From Phycisphaerae bacterium (GTDB lineage: Bacteria > Planctomycetota > Phycisphaerae > Sedimentisphaerales > Anaerobacaceae), in the NCBI GenBank assembly GCA_030615025.1, contig JAUXAB010000024.1, positions 1-46,876 of the forward strand: 46,876 nucleotides of DNA. Reading direction: 5' to 3'. The stretch's first letter is position 1, and each line of letters opens with the position of its first letter. A model generated the notes under the pieces. It had not been told where the DNA came from and searched no databases. It worked only from the letters and a program-made list of their open reading frames with translations. The position numbers were made by a program, and so were the translations under genes. Of the stretch, positions 1 to 9,006 are shown piece after piece.

Positions 1-462
1 GATTTCCCAGCAGGGTTTACAAACAGCCTTTACTCTTTTCTCCCAATTTATTTTTTGCCCCCATTTTTGTATTGGGCCTTTGTTAGTTTCCTTACTCTTT
101 TTGTGTTTTTCACTTTTTTTCATACTATTTTCAAATTAAAAGGAAAACTGCAGGTACACCTATTAGTCCCCGGCCACTTTTTCACTTTCAAACCGCACAC
201 TCCCCAAAACCCGCAATTCCCGTCTGCCCCCGTACGCCGTAGACAGGGGTCAACATAAGAAATTCCGCCATTTATCTGTTTTCTCCATAGCCTTTGTTAT
301 AGACAGATTTTTGGTAATGATAGCATGGAGGGGAAAATAAGACAAATATCAAAATGAAAATAGGAAAAATAGCGTCTAACCTACGGCTGAAATGACCAAA
401 AAAGCACCGCCAAAAGGCCACAACCAGCTAAATACTAACGACCAGCAACTAACGACTAATTC

Positions 463-601
463 TTAGCCAGCTTCCCAAACGGGGTCCCATTTTATTGGGA
501 ACCCGGCGGCTGAAGCTGAGCGTTTCACAGAAGCTTGCTTCGAGGAAAGGATCGGCCAAAGTCGCAGATCCGGCTTTAGACGGAACGCCAAAGCTGGCTA
601 A
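463..601. repeat. Element bounded by 11-bp perfect inverted repeats
   Basis: TTAGCCAGCTT at 463-473 is exactly complementary to AAGCTGGCTAA at 591-601, enclosing about 117 bases. The inside contains further short palindromes, such as GGGTCCC facing GGGAACCC near 481-505 and GAAGCTTGCTTC near 530. The overlapping open frames on both strands look like by-products. The form resembles a small non-autonomous palindromic element, but with one copy in the window mobility is only a guess. Confidence 0.45.
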
Positions 602-602
602 A

Positions 603-665
603 AACCTCTGTGCTCTCCGTGCTCTCCGTGGCAAAAATACTTCGTGTCTTCGTGTCTTAGTGGCT
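603..665. repeat. Short imperfect direct repeats
   Basis: The phrase GTGCTCTCC is repeated at once (near 609-629) and CTTCGTGT is repeated near 641-656. These are low-complexity phrases without coding sense. They directly follow the inverted-repeat element and may belong to the same composite repeat. Confidence 0.5.
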
Positions 666-935
666 AATTTTTTTCCAAAAAAAGTTCGATTTTCATTGAA
701 CATTTTTGGCAATTTTGGTATAATACTTAACGCCATAGAAATGGCAGGTATTTAGCGGAGAATCGCAAGTCTTAGTATCAGCAGATACACGCAAAAAAGC
801 ATTATTTTGCATCATAAAAGCCAGGGTTTTAAACATTTTGGTGTATTAATGGTTAATAAAACACTTTTTGCTCTTATGTTCTTGTGCTCTTATGCCCTTG
901 TGCCGTGTATCTTCTGTCTTGCATCTGTCATCTGG

Positions 936-1003
936 CATCGAGTATCCAGCATCGAGTATCCAGCATGCAATATCGAGCATCGAGCATCAAGAATCGAGAA
1001 TCA
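936..1003. repeat. ATCGAG/ATCCAG-type degenerate tandem repeat
   Basis: A run of seven to nine near-copies of units such as GCATCGAGTATCCA and GCATCGA. The overlapping open frames at 807-1130 and 884-1099 are mostly translated repeat and are not called as genes. Confidence 0.6.
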
Positions 1004-1159
1004 TGGTGCCCCCGGCACCATCTCTACAACTGTAGAGGACTCTCTACAAATCAACTCTTTTTATGCAAAACGAACCCAATTTTCAAAAAAGTCAAATGAA
1101 CGTAAACAAAGTATTAACAAAGGATTATGAAAAAAGGACACTTAGTCAACGCGGGAAAA

Positions 1160-1300
1160 ACGAACCCAAAACGAACCCAAAACGAACCCAAACGAAGCCA
1201 ATTAAAGCCAATTAAAGCCAATATAAAGCCAAAACAAACCCAATTCAAACCCAATTCAAACCCAATTCAAACCCAATTCAAACCCAATTCAAACCCAATT
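1160..1300. repeat. Tandem array of CGAACCCAAAA, then AATTCAAACCC
   Basis: The array starts with about three copies of a CGAACCCAAAA unit, passes through AATTAAAGCC variants and ends with about six near-perfect copies of an 11-bp AATTCAAACCC unit. The lack of unique spacers rules out a CRISPR array. The frame across it gives a repetitive Q/N/P/K peptide that is very unlikely to be a real protein. Confidence 0.8.
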
Positions 1301-1375
1301 TACTGGATGCTCAAATTTTGATGTAGTGAAAACTCGCAGGTTGTAAAAAGCGGATTCCTGTCTTATCATGGATAT

Positions 1376-1795
1376 ATGGTTAAAACAGAAAAGATAGAAG
1401 TACGAACAAGAGGTAACTGTGATGTCGTTAATATTACCGAGCAGGTCAGCGAGGTTGTGGCTCAATCCGGTGTCCGTGAGGCAACGGTTATGCTTTTTAA
1501 TGTCGGCTCAACAGCAGGGATTACAACAACGGAATATGAGCCGGGATTAGTTAATTACGATATAGCAGCGGCGTTCGAGAAAATCGCACCGGCAAATGGG
1601 CGCTATGAGCACGAAGAAACGTGGCACGATGATAACGGGCACTCTCATGTGCGGGCTTCCATACTGGGGCCTTCTTTGAGCGTGCCGGTGGTTGACGGGC
1701 GGCTTACTCTGGGCACGTGGCAGCAAATTATCTTAGTGGATTTTGATACCAGGCCAAGAACAAGGACGGTCATCTGTCAAATAATCGGTGAGTAA
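1376..1795 (+). CDS. YjbQ/UPF0047 family protein
   Basis: A 139-residue protein matching the secondary thiamine-phosphate synthase/YjbQ family (UPF0047) over its full usual length. Visible family features are the GSTAGITTTEYEPG segment near residues 44-57, the HEETWHDDNGHSHVRAS segment near 82-98 with conserved His residues, and the closing GTWQQIILVDFD segment. Members form small beta-rich trimers with a possible metal site. E. coli YjbQ shows weak thiamin-phosphate synthase activity, but its cellular role is unsettled. The start used is ATG 1376; an ATG at 1368 is in another frame. I see no strong ribosome site. It is followed by a repeat-filled gap and looks like a single gene. Confidence 0.88.
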   Translation: MVKTEKIEVRTRGNCDVVNITEQVSEVVAQSGVREATVMLFNVGSTAGITTTEYEPGLVNYDIAAAFEKIAPANGRYEHEETWHDDNGHSHVRASILGPSLSVPVVDGRLTLGTWQQIILVDFDTRPRTRTVICQIIGE

Positions 1796-1887
1796 ACAAT
1801 TGACTATTGACTATTTACTATTTATTATTGAAGAGAATGGGTATTTAGCACGAATAGTAAATAATAAACAGTAATAATTTTTTTGGG
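1796..1887. repeat. GACTATT/TACTATT low-complexity spacer
   Basis: The spacer between the YjbQ-like gene and the next gene consists of near-repeats of TTGACTATT and TTTACTATT, with a loosely inverted return (AATAGTAAATAATAAACAGTAATA) near 1853-1876. It is one of several repeat-filled gene borders in the window. Confidence 0.5.
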
Positions 1888-1899
1888 GTGTCTATTACT

Positions 1900-3507
1900 A
1901 TGGATATCCGGCGTATAAAAACAGTTTTTGTAACAAGCATACTGCTTATGGGTTTTTTTATAGGCGGCTGTGGTGAGCCAGGTCAGCCCGGTTCAGGGTC
2001 AAGAGAACTTGCACCGAGGATAGATTTGGGCACTACAATAGGTTCGCTGGTCAAGGTAGTGTCGCCTGATTTGATCGCCGTGGAAGGGTACGGGATGATA
2101 GGTGGATTAAGGGGTACAGGTTCGGGGGAATGTCCGCCACGTGTTAGAGCGTACCTCAAACAATATATCCTGAAGCAATTGCCCGAGCCGAGAGACATTG
2201 AAAGCTTTATCAACAGTCGTGATACCGCTGTAGTACGGGTGTATGGGGTAATGTCGACAGCAGTTTCGGAAAGCCGAAACTTCGATATAATAGTAGCAAC
2301 ACTGCCGGGTACACAAACAACCTCTCTGGAAGGCGGCTGGTTGTATAGTACCGAGCTTAAGCAAATAGGAAGATTCGGCCTGGCTACACGAATTTTGGCT
2401 AAGGCAGAAGGGGCGGTCTTCATAGATACATTAGACAGCAGCGGAACAGATAAGAGAGCCGGGTATGTCCTGGCTGGAGGAACGGCGCTTGGTGAGTACC
2501 CGGTGACGCTGGCACTTCGGAAGCCGGATTTCATAATTGCAAACGCTATTCGTAATCGTTTGAACGGGCGTTTTGGGCCTAATACAGCCAAGGCAGTTTC
2601 GCCTGGCCGGATTGAATTGAGGGTGCCGGCTCAATATGGAAAACGAAAACAGCGGTTCATCTCAATGGCCAAGGCAATGTATCTTGCTGAGACGCGGGAA
2701 ATTACCAGAGAGAGAATAAAGACGTTTGTTGGAAAACTTGCTGTTTCGCAGGACGATGCAAGTGAAATTGCTCTTGAGGCCATAGGCAATGAGAGTCTTA
2801 GTAAGCTGCCGGCCCTGTTGAATTCAAGCTATGAGCAGGTGCGTCTGCGAGCAGCCAGATGTATGCTCAATTTAGGCAGTGACAGGGGTTTGGAGACTCT
2901 CATGGAAATAGCAATGGATAAGGGTTCGGCTTATCGAGTCGAGGCCTTGGAGGCAATCACCACAGCAGCGCGTCGCAATGATGCGTCTGCGATATCACGA
3001 CGACTGCTGCGGGATGAAGATTTCGCAATCAGATTGGCTGCATACGAGCAACTGCGAAAATTAGATGATATTGCCGTAACACGAAGGCCCATCGCACGTA
3101 GTTTTTATCTGGAACAAATCGTACAAACCAAACACAAGGCGATTTTTGTTTCCCGGAGCGGCCGGCCACGAATTGTGTTATTCGGTGCACCGATATCCTG
3201 CCAGGACAATATCTTTGTGGAGTCAGCCAACGGCGAGATAACAATAGATTCCCGGGCCGGTCAAAAATATGTCTCAGTGACGCGTAAACATCCCACACGG
3301 CCAACCGTGATAGGTCCACTGAGAAGCTCTCTCGAACTCGATGATATTATTGAAACACTCTGCGAAGAGCCGCTTAGAAGAACTGAGCAAGGACGCTTAG
3401 GCTTAGGTGTCTCGTATGCCGATATGATAGCTCTTTTGAAGCAGATGTGTGAGAAAGGTGCTATAGAAGCGAAGTTTCAGGCTGGGCCCCTGCCCAAAAT
3501 CGACTAA
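1900..3507 (+). CDS. FlgI-like lipoprotein with HEAT-like repeats
   Basis: From ATG 1900 this is a 535-residue protein. An in-frame GTG at 1888 would add four residues, but GGGG at 1885-1888 fits better as the ribosome site for 1900. A basic start, hydrophobic stretch and lipobox IGGC (Cys about 24) predict an outer-membrane or periplasmic lipoprotein. Residues about 45-250 resemble the flagellar P-ring protein FlgI, including a GYGMIGGLRGTGSG segment like the FlgI GYGLVVGLNGTG motif. Residues about 265-390 look like HEAT-type helical repeats (LRAARCMLNLG, FAIRLAAYEQLRKL). A C-terminal beta-rich region follows. No flagellar gene lies nearby, so a flagellar role is not implied. It could be a structural ring or envelope-assembly protein; the function is unknown. 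Confidence 0.7.
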   Translation: MDIRRIKTVFVTSILLMGFFIGGCGEPGQPGSGSRELAPRIDLGTTIGSLVKVVSPDLIAVEGYGMIGGLRGTGSGECPPRVRAYLKQYILKQLPEPRDIESFINSRDTAVVRVYGVMSTAVSESRNFDIIVATLPGTQTTSLEGGWLYSTELKQIGRFGLATRILAKAEGAVFIDTLDSSGTDKRAGYVLAGGTALGEYPVTLALRKPDFIIANAIRNRLNGRFGPNTAKAVSPGRIELRVPAQYGKRKQRFISMAKAMYLAETREITRERIKTFVGKLAVSQDDASEIALEAIGNESLSKLPALLNSSYEQVRLRAARCMLNLGSDRGLETLMEIAMDKGSAYRVEALEAITTAARRNDASAISRRLLRDEDFAIRLAAYEQLRKLDDIAVTRRPIARSFYLEQIVQTKHKAIFVSRSGRPRIVLFGAPISCQDNIFVESANGEITIDSRAGQKYVSVTRKHPTRPTVIGPLRSSLELDDIIETLCEEPLRRTEQGRLGLGVSYADMIALLKQMCEKGAIEAKFQAGPLPKID

Positions 3508-3617
3508 TTGTCAAGAGAAAAGAGACCCTCGGCCGATAATAAGAGTACATGTTGGCCAAGAATGGACTGCGCCAGCAGCGTAATACCAATTTACCGGATA
3601 TAACAGCAGGGTAAAAG

Positions 3618-6600
3618 ATGAGACTCGAAAAAATCGTTCTTAATGGATTCAAAAGTTTCGCCGACAAAACAGAATTTGCTTTCGATTCGTCTATAACCGC
3701 CATTGTAGGGCCCAACGGCTGCGGTAAAAGCAATATCGTCGATGCGGTAAAGTGGGTACTTGGGGAACAAAGTGTCAAGAGCCTGCGAGGCGGGCAGATG
3801 GCTGATGTGATATTTAGCGGAAGCAGCAGCAGAAAACCGCTCGGGACGGCTGAAGTGAGCCTGCTTATCTCCAATCCCGACGGAACGGGAACCAGACAGC
3901 TGCCAATTGAAGCTGACGAGGTGCAGATTACACGGAGGATATACAAGAGCGGAGAGAGTGAATACCGGATAAACAACAAAATCTGCCGATTGAAAGATAT
4001 TCGAGAATTGTTTATGGACACCGGCATAGGTGCCAGAGCCTACTCGATTCTTGAGCAGGGACAGATCGAGCAGCTATTAAGCGCATCAAAGACAGACAGA
4101 AGGGTCATATTCGAAGAAGCGGCGGGCATAAGCAAATATAAAGCGCACAAAAAAGAGGCACTTCGTAAACTGGAACGCACGGAACAAAATCTGCTGCGAC
4201 TTGCAGATATCTTAGGTGAAGTGGGCAAGCAGCTTCGAAGTGTGAAACTTCAGGCGGGCAAAGCACGAAGCTACCTGCGATACACCCAAAGGCTCAAGGA
4301 GCTGCAGGTCAATTACTCATTAGCTGAATATGCAAAGAACCAGACGCAACTGAGAGAAAAGAAAACTACTCTTGAGCAGGAACAGAAGCAGTTTGAGCAT
4401 CTGGCGGCGGAGGTAGCGAGAGAAGATAGTCTAATGAGCAAACTGGGACAGAGAATAATAGAAACGGAGAATAAGCTAAACCGCACAGATAACTTACTTG
4501 TTGGTGTTCAGAGCAAAATTGAGCAGAGCTTGCAGCGAATAGAGTTTTTGCGAGCGAGAGTTACCGAACTGCAGCAAAGGAAGGGGTCGGCAGGTGAGAG
4601 AATTGAAAAACTGAGGGGTCAGGAAAACCTCTTTAAGACGGATTCAGCCCGCCTGCGGCAGGAGCTGGCGAACTGTGAAAAAATGCTCGAAGAGAAAAGC
4701 CGAGCCGCCGAGCAAATCCAAAAAGCTGTCCAGACAATAAACATCGAATGTACCTCATTAGAGGCAAATTTGGAAGATGAGAAATCGGGCGTAATCGATA
4801 TAGTTAGAAGGACGGCGCAACTTCATAACGAAATTCAGAGCATCTCGGTTTACCGCAACAATTTATCCAGCCAGAAAGACCGTCTGTCCGGCAGGGCAAC
4901 ACGCGCCCGCGCAGAACTTGAACAACTGCTTACCGAAAAGGCGCAACATAAGACACGGCTGAGTGATATCGAAAAAGTGCTGTGTGAATTGACACAGAAT
5001 TTAGAATCCAAACGCAAAGAAACAGAAGAAATCGACAATCTGCTGACAGCGGACAACAAGCGATTAGCCTCGAGCCGCGAGGCGCGAAGTACACTGAGCG
5101 GCGAATTAGCGATATTGACGGACATGGAGAGAAGGCGCGAGGGGCTTACAACGGCTGTTAAAAGCATTTTGCAAAGCCGGTCAGCCGAAAACAGCAAATT
5201 GGATTACGTCGAAGGGATCTTAGCAGATATTATTATAGCTGATTTCGAGTATGCAAATGCTGTTGAGGCTGCCCTTGAGGGCAAAACAGACGCCCTGGTG
5301 GTCAACAGCACAAGGAGGCTGCTGGCCGATACCGGCCCCGAGGGGGCAATTGAAAAACTTGACGGCAGAGTGAATTTCATATGCCTTGATAGAATAGAGC
5401 CGTTTGTGGACAAAAAAGATTTGTCAAAATATGCTTACGTAAAAGGCAGGCTTGTTGAATTCATAAAGTACGAGGGCAAATACGCGCCATTATTGTGGAA
5501 ACTGCTTGGTAAAACGATAATCGTTGACTCGATTGATGCGGCAATTGAACTGACCGGTGAATTGGGACAGGAGTATAAATTTGTTACCCTGAAGGGTGAA
5601 TTCTTGAGCGGGGACGGCTCAATAAAACTCGGGCCTTTGAGGAGCACATCGGGTCTGATATCGCGAAAGAGCCGACTACGGCAATTGCAGCAGACCTTTG
5701 CTAATATTACAGGTGAAATCGAGTCGCTCGAAGAACAAATTGAGAAAAACAATCGGGCAAACGTACATTCGGCCAAATTGTGTAAAGAGCTGCGAACGGC
5801 TATTTATGAAGCAAATACAGAAAAGATGCAGGTAAGCTGGAAGCTTCGCGAATTAGAACAAAATATAAAGCGACTGCGGGAAGAGGAGAATTTAGCCGCC
5901 GGTGAGATTGATTTGCTGGAAGGCGAGATTGCTCAGTCTGTCCAAAAAGAGTACGATTCGAAGCAGAGATTGCAGGAGCTGGAGGCGGTAAATAGCCAGC
6001 GGACGGTGCGTATAGAAGAGCTTGAAGGAAGATACGCCGAACAAAAAGGCCTGCTGGAGAAAGAATCGAGCCGACTTACCGATTTGAAAGTTGCGCTGGG
6101 ACAAACTACCGAACATCGTAAGGCACTTAAGCAAGCAATTGCGCATCTATCAAGCCAGATGCAAGCAAACCAAACGGCTACAGAGTCGACGCTAACAGAA
6201 ATACAAAGCTGTGGCGAGCAATTGGCAAAAGCGGCGAGGGAGTATCTTGCCTGCGAAGCGGCGGTGTCAGAGCTGTTTGTCGAAAAGGAAAAGAAACAGG
6301 AGAGCATAGAGAAGCTGCATAGAGAAATAGAAAAGCTGCTCGAAGAACAAAAACAAACAGAACAACTTGTCCGACAGAAGCGAGCAGAAAAAAGCGAGAT
6401 GGAGTCTGCCATAGGCGAACTTAAAATAGAAGCAGGCCAATTAGAGGTAAAGGGACAGAGCCTGGTTGAAAGGGTGCAAGAGGAATTACAGATTGATTTG
6501 GCTGCCGCCTACGAAGATTACAGGCAGAGCGAAGTCGACTGGGACAGGGTCAGAGAAGAAATAGCAGAGCTTCGTGAGAAAATCGAACGGCTGGGCAACG

Positions 6601-7220
6601 TTAATCTGGACGCGATAGATGAGCAGGAGAGCCTGGAAAAGCGACATAACTTTTTGAGTAAACAAGTTGAAGACCTGCACGTAAGCCACGCCGGCCTGCA
6701 GCAATTGATAAGCCGTCTTAACAGAAAGAGCAGAGAGAAATTCAGGGAAACTTTTGAAGAAATCAGGGTTCATTTCCAGCAGGTTTTTCGCAGGCTGTTC
6801 GGTGGGGGCAAAGCTGATATTCTGCTTGAAGATGCTGAAGATATCCTCGAAGCTGGGATAGAGATAATAGCGCGGCCGCCCGGCAAGCAAACAATGAGTA
6901 TTTCTTTGCTTAGCGGCGGCGAAAAGGCGCTGACGGCAATCGCACTGCTGTTTGCGATTTTCTCGACGAAGCCGTCACCATTCTGCTTCCTTGATGAAAT
7001 TGACGCAGCTCTTGATGAGGCAAATAATGAGCGGTTCAATCTGTTAGTGCGGGAATTTCAAAAGGATTCGCAGTTTATAATAATCACGCACGCCAAACGC
7101 ACGATGAGCATTGCGGACGTGCTGTTCGGGATAACGATGCAGACAAAGGGGGTCAGTAAGAAGATAAGCGTCAGCTTCGGTGAGTTCGACGAGGTTGAAG
7201 AGGAGGCCGCCGTAGCATAA
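3618..7220 (+). CDS. smc: Chromosome segregation protein SMC
   Basis: A 1200-residue protein with complete SMC architecture. There is an N-terminal ATPase half with Walker A GPNGCGKSN at residues 31-39, a Q-loop/QIEQLLS region near 150, a long coiled coil, a hinge near 520-660 (GILADIIIADFEYANAVEAAL), a return coiled coil, and the C-terminal half with the signature LLSGGEKALTA near 1097 and Walker B FCFLDEIDAALDE near 1120. SMC dimers with ScpA/ScpB compact and resolve origins. The length is typical. GGGTAAAAG just before ATG 3618 is a modest ribosome site. No scpA or scpB is in the window. Only a 14-base gap to the next ATG at 7235 suggests co-transcription. Confidence 0.97.
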   Translation: MRLEKIVLNGFKSFADKTEFAFDSSITAIVGPNGCGKSNIVDAVKWVLGEQSVKSLRGGQMADVIFSGSSSRKPLGTAEVSLLISNPDGTGTRQLPIEADEVQITRRIYKSGESEYRINNKICRLKDIRELFMDTGIGARAYSILEQGQIEQLLSASKTDRRVIFEEAAGISKYKAHKKEALRKLERTEQNLLRLADILGEVGKQLRSVKLQAGKARSYLRYTQRLKELQVNYSLAEYAKNQTQLREKKTTLEQEQKQFEHLAAEVAREDSLMSKLGQRIIETENKLNRTDNLLVGVQSKIEQSLQRIEFLRARVTELQQRKGSAGERIEKLRGQENLFKTDSARLRQELANCEKMLEEKSRAAEQIQKAVQTINIECTSLEANLEDEKSGVIDIVRRTAQLHNEIQSISVYRNNLSSQKDRLSGRATRARAELEQLLTEKAQHKTRLSDIEKVLCELTQNLESKRKETEEIDNLLTADNKRLASSREARSTLSGELAILTDMERRREGLTTAVKSILQSRSAENSKLDYVEGILADIIIADFEYANAVEAALEGKTDALVVNSTRRLLADTGPEGAIEKLDGRVNFICLDRIEPFVDKKDLSKYAYVKGRLVEFIKYEGKYAPLLWKLLGKTIIVDSIDAAIELTGELGQEYKFVTLKGEFLSGDGSIKLGPLRSTSGLISRKSRLRQLQQTFANITGEIESLEEQIEKNNRANVHSAKLCKELRTAIYEANTEKMQVSWKLRELEQNIKRLREEENLAAGEIDLLEGEIAQSVQKEYDSKQRLQELEAVNSQRTVRIEELEGRYAEQKGLLEKESSRLTDLKVALGQTTEHRKALKQAIAHLSSQMQANQTATESTLTEIQSCGEQLAKAAREYLACEAAVSELFVEKEKKQESIEKLHREIEKLLEEQKQTEQLVRQKRAEKSEMESAIGELKIEAGQLEVKGQSLVERVQEELQIDLAAAYEDYRQSEVDWDRVREEIAELREKIERLGNVNLDAIDEQESLEKRHNFLSKQVEDLHVSHAGLQQLISRLNRKSREKFRETFEEIRVHFQQVFRRLFGGGKADILLEDAEDILEAGIEIIARPPGKQTMSISLLSGGEKALTAIALLFAIFSTKPSPFCFLDEIDAALDEANNERFNLLVREFQKDSQFIIITHAKRTMSIADVLFGITMQTKGVSKKISVSFGEFDEVEEEAAVA

Positions 7221-7234
7221 ACGCAGTGTGTGTT

Positions 7235-7546
7235 ATGAAGAAGTGCTCCTTTTGTGCAGAGGAAATTCAGGATGAGGCCGTGAAGTGCCGTTTTTGCGGC
7301 GAGTTTCTTGATAAACCCAGCAAGCCGAAAGCGAAATGGTATTTTACCACGACTGCCGTTGTAGTTGCCCTGCTGTGCGTAGGTCCACTTGCCCTATCGT
7401 TGGTGTGGTTCAACCCGCGTTATAAAATAATCACCAAGGTCATCATCACAATTTTAGTTATTGTCTTTACGTTTTTGTTAGGCTATTCCGTAATACTGGT
7501 GTACTCTCGATTACTGAAATCGATAAGTGACCTCGGGCTTCATTAA
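7235..7546 (+). CDS. Small zinc-ribbon membrane protein
   Basis: A 103-residue protein beginning MKKCSFCAEEI. Two CxxC pairs (Cys 4/7 and Cys 18/21) form a double-knuckle zinc ribbon of the type often seen ahead of membrane segments. Two hydrophobic segments follow (about residues 38-60 and 68-93), predicting a zinc-ribbon head on a two-helix membrane anchor. An in-frame GTG at 7226 would add three residues; ATG 7235 gives the usual MKKC start. It lies 14 bases after smc and is probably carried on the same transcript. The family is widespread and its role is unknown. Confidence 0.7.
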   Translation: MKKCSFCAEEIQDEAVKCRFCGEFLDKPSKPKAKWYFTTTAVVVALLCVGPLALSLVWFNPRYKIITKVIITILVIVFTFLLGYSVILVYSRLLKSISDLGLH

Positions 7547-7695
7547 CCTCGTATCGCGTTCCTTCTTTGCGCCTATTGATAATGGCCCTCCAATATTTAG
7601 AGCTTTTTGGCTGAAAATTCAATTCACAGTTGAAAACGTCCCTGTTTATTGGTAAAATCCACCTTCCTTTTTGTAGATATTCAAGAGAACCGACA

Positions 7696-8922
7696 ATGAC
7701 GGAAAGACTTGATAAACATATCTTAAAGAATGGTATGGTTCTTCTCGGCGAGCCGATGGAGGCGGTTGAGTCGGTGGCGTTTGTTTGTATGCTGCCGGGG
7801 GGAGCAGCACGGCTGCCGGATGGCTGCTGCGGGGCCGGGAGCGTTATTGACGACTGGATTTTCAGGGGTGCAGGTGATAGAAACAGCAGGCAGCTCGGTG
7901 ATGCACTTGACGGGCTGGGGCTGCACCGTGCCAGCTCGGTTGGCAGTTCGCACATAACCTTTGGAGCAGCTTTGGAAGCTGAGAACTTACCGCAAGCTTT
8001 AGATTTGTATGCTGATATTATACTTGAGCCGCACTTGAAAAAGGACCAATTTGAATTAGCCAGGCAATTAGCAATTGACGGGGTGCACGCTTTAGATGAT
8101 GACCCCCGGCAAAAGGTCATGTTAAAGCTGCGAGAGCAATTTTATCCAAGTCCTTTGGGACGCAGCACCTTAGGAAATATCGACGAGTTAACGGCTTTGA
8201 CGGCCAAGAGTACAAGAGCGATTATAAAGGGCAATTTCAATCTGTCGGAGACGATTTTTGCTGTTGCGGGCAAATACGACTTCGATGCTATTGCCGGGCA
8301 AATGGAAAATCTGTTTGAAACAGGCAGGAAGAAGCTCCTTGAACCAGTTACGTTCGGGGCGAAAAGTAGTGAATATACGCATATACATAACGATGGTGCG
8401 CAAGTGCATATCGGCCTGATGACAGAGACGGTTAAGCCAACTGATGAAGACTACTACAATGCGATGGTGGCGGTATCAGTTCTTTCGGGCGGAATGAGCG
8501 CCAGATTATTCACAGAGGTAAGAGAAAAGCGAGGCCTGTGCTACGCGATAGGAGCGCGGTATCACGGTTTGAAAGACGCGGCCGGTGTAATGTGCTACGC
8601 GGGCACGACGCCGGAAAACGGGCAGAAAACACTCGACGTGATAATCGGCGAGTTCAACCGGCTCAGTGAAGGAATCAGTGAAGAAGAAATCCAGCGAGCA
8701 AAAGTGGGGTTGAAAAGCTCACTAATTCTACAAAGTGAATCGTCCAGCAGCCGGGCCGGGGGAATCGCAGGTGATTACTATATGTTCGGCAGGGTCCGAA
8801 ACCTGGATGAAATAAAGAATAAAGTCGAAGCAACGAGCGTTGATTCGGTTTTGGGGTTTTTGCGAAATAATAAGTTCCAGGATTTTACAGTGGTGACAAT
8901 AGGTCCAAAGTGCCTAAAGTGA
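7696..8922 (+). CDS. M16 peptidase-family protein, zinc site lost
   Basis: A 408-residue M16B-type protein from ATG 7696; an upstream in-frame TTG at 7630 is less likely. The N-terminal domain keeps the fold, but where active members have HxxEH this protein reads AGSVIDDWIFRGAG, so the zinc ligands are absent. The C-terminal domain keeps the Arg/Tyr substrate-binding segment EVREKRGLCYAIGARY near residues 282-297. This matches the non-catalytic partner of heterodimeric M16 enzymes such as mitochondrial processing peptidase or the Sphingomonas SPH2681/SPH2682 pair. The next gene supplies the missing zinc site. The last residues and the TGA stop come from a copy of the GTGCCTAAAGTGAGCTAAA repeat. 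Confidence 0.85.
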   Translation: MTERLDKHILKNGMVLLGEPMEAVESVAFVCMLPGGAARLPDGCCGAGSVIDDWIFRGAGDRNSRQLGDALDGLGLHRASSVGSSHITFGAALEAENLPQALDLYADIILEPHLKKDQFELARQLAIDGVHALDDDPRQKVMLKLREQFYPSPLGRSTLGNIDELTALTAKSTRAIIKGNFNLSETIFAVAGKYDFDAIAGQMENLFETGRKKLLEPVTFGAKSSEYTHIHNDGAQVHIGLMTETVKPTDEDYYNAMVAVSVLSGGMSARLFTEVREKRGLCYAIGARYHGLKDAAGVMCYAGTTPENGQKTLDVIIGEFNRLSEGISEEEIQRAKVGLKSSLILQSESSSSRAGGIAGDYYMFGRVRNLDEIKNKVEATSVDSVLGFLRNNKFQDFTVVTIGPKCLK

Positions 8923-8999
8923 GCTAAAGTGCCTAAAGTGAGCTAAAATGAAAAAATTATCCATAACTTTAGGCACTCCAAACTTTAGGCACTTAAAGA
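8908..8999. repeat. Direct and inverted GTGCCTAAAGT repeats
   Basis: Two direct copies of a 19-bp unit (GTGCCTAAAGTGAGCTAAA) are followed by two inverted copies of its core (ACTTTAGGCAC), giving a potential stem-loop between the two M16 genes. The first copy contains the stop codon of the upstream gene. The stem could act as an mRNA 3'-end or intercistronic structure; no T-run supports a terminator. Confidence 0.65.
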
Positions 9000-9006
9000 G
9001 CAGATT

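Larger units (their letters stand above)
1..1375. other. Gene-poor repeat-rich region
   Basis: I see no convincing protein gene here. The short open frames have low-complexity translations and coincide with repeats. The first 450 bases are AT-rich and unremarkable. From about 420 to 1300 the sequence is a patchwork of different short repeats, listed separately. No RNA gene was recognised. The stretch just before 1376 must hold the leader of the YjbQ-like gene, but I see no clear Shine-Dalgarno sequence or promoter in it. Confidence 0.6.

Noticed and set aside
449-755. Overlapping open frames of 86 and 95 residues on both strands
   Set aside because: They lie in the palindromic element and neighbouring repeats; neither has support as a gene.
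807-1130. 107-residue open frame
   Set aside because: Most of it is translated repeat without ribosome site or domain.
1160-1300. CRISPR array or coding tandem repeat
   Set aside because: The 11-bp units have no spacers, and the translation is a meaningless Q/N/P/K repeat.
1900-3507. Flagellar P-ring protein
   Set aside because: It carries a lipobox and HEAT-like repeats, and no other flagellar gene is in the window, so the flagellar name would mislead.
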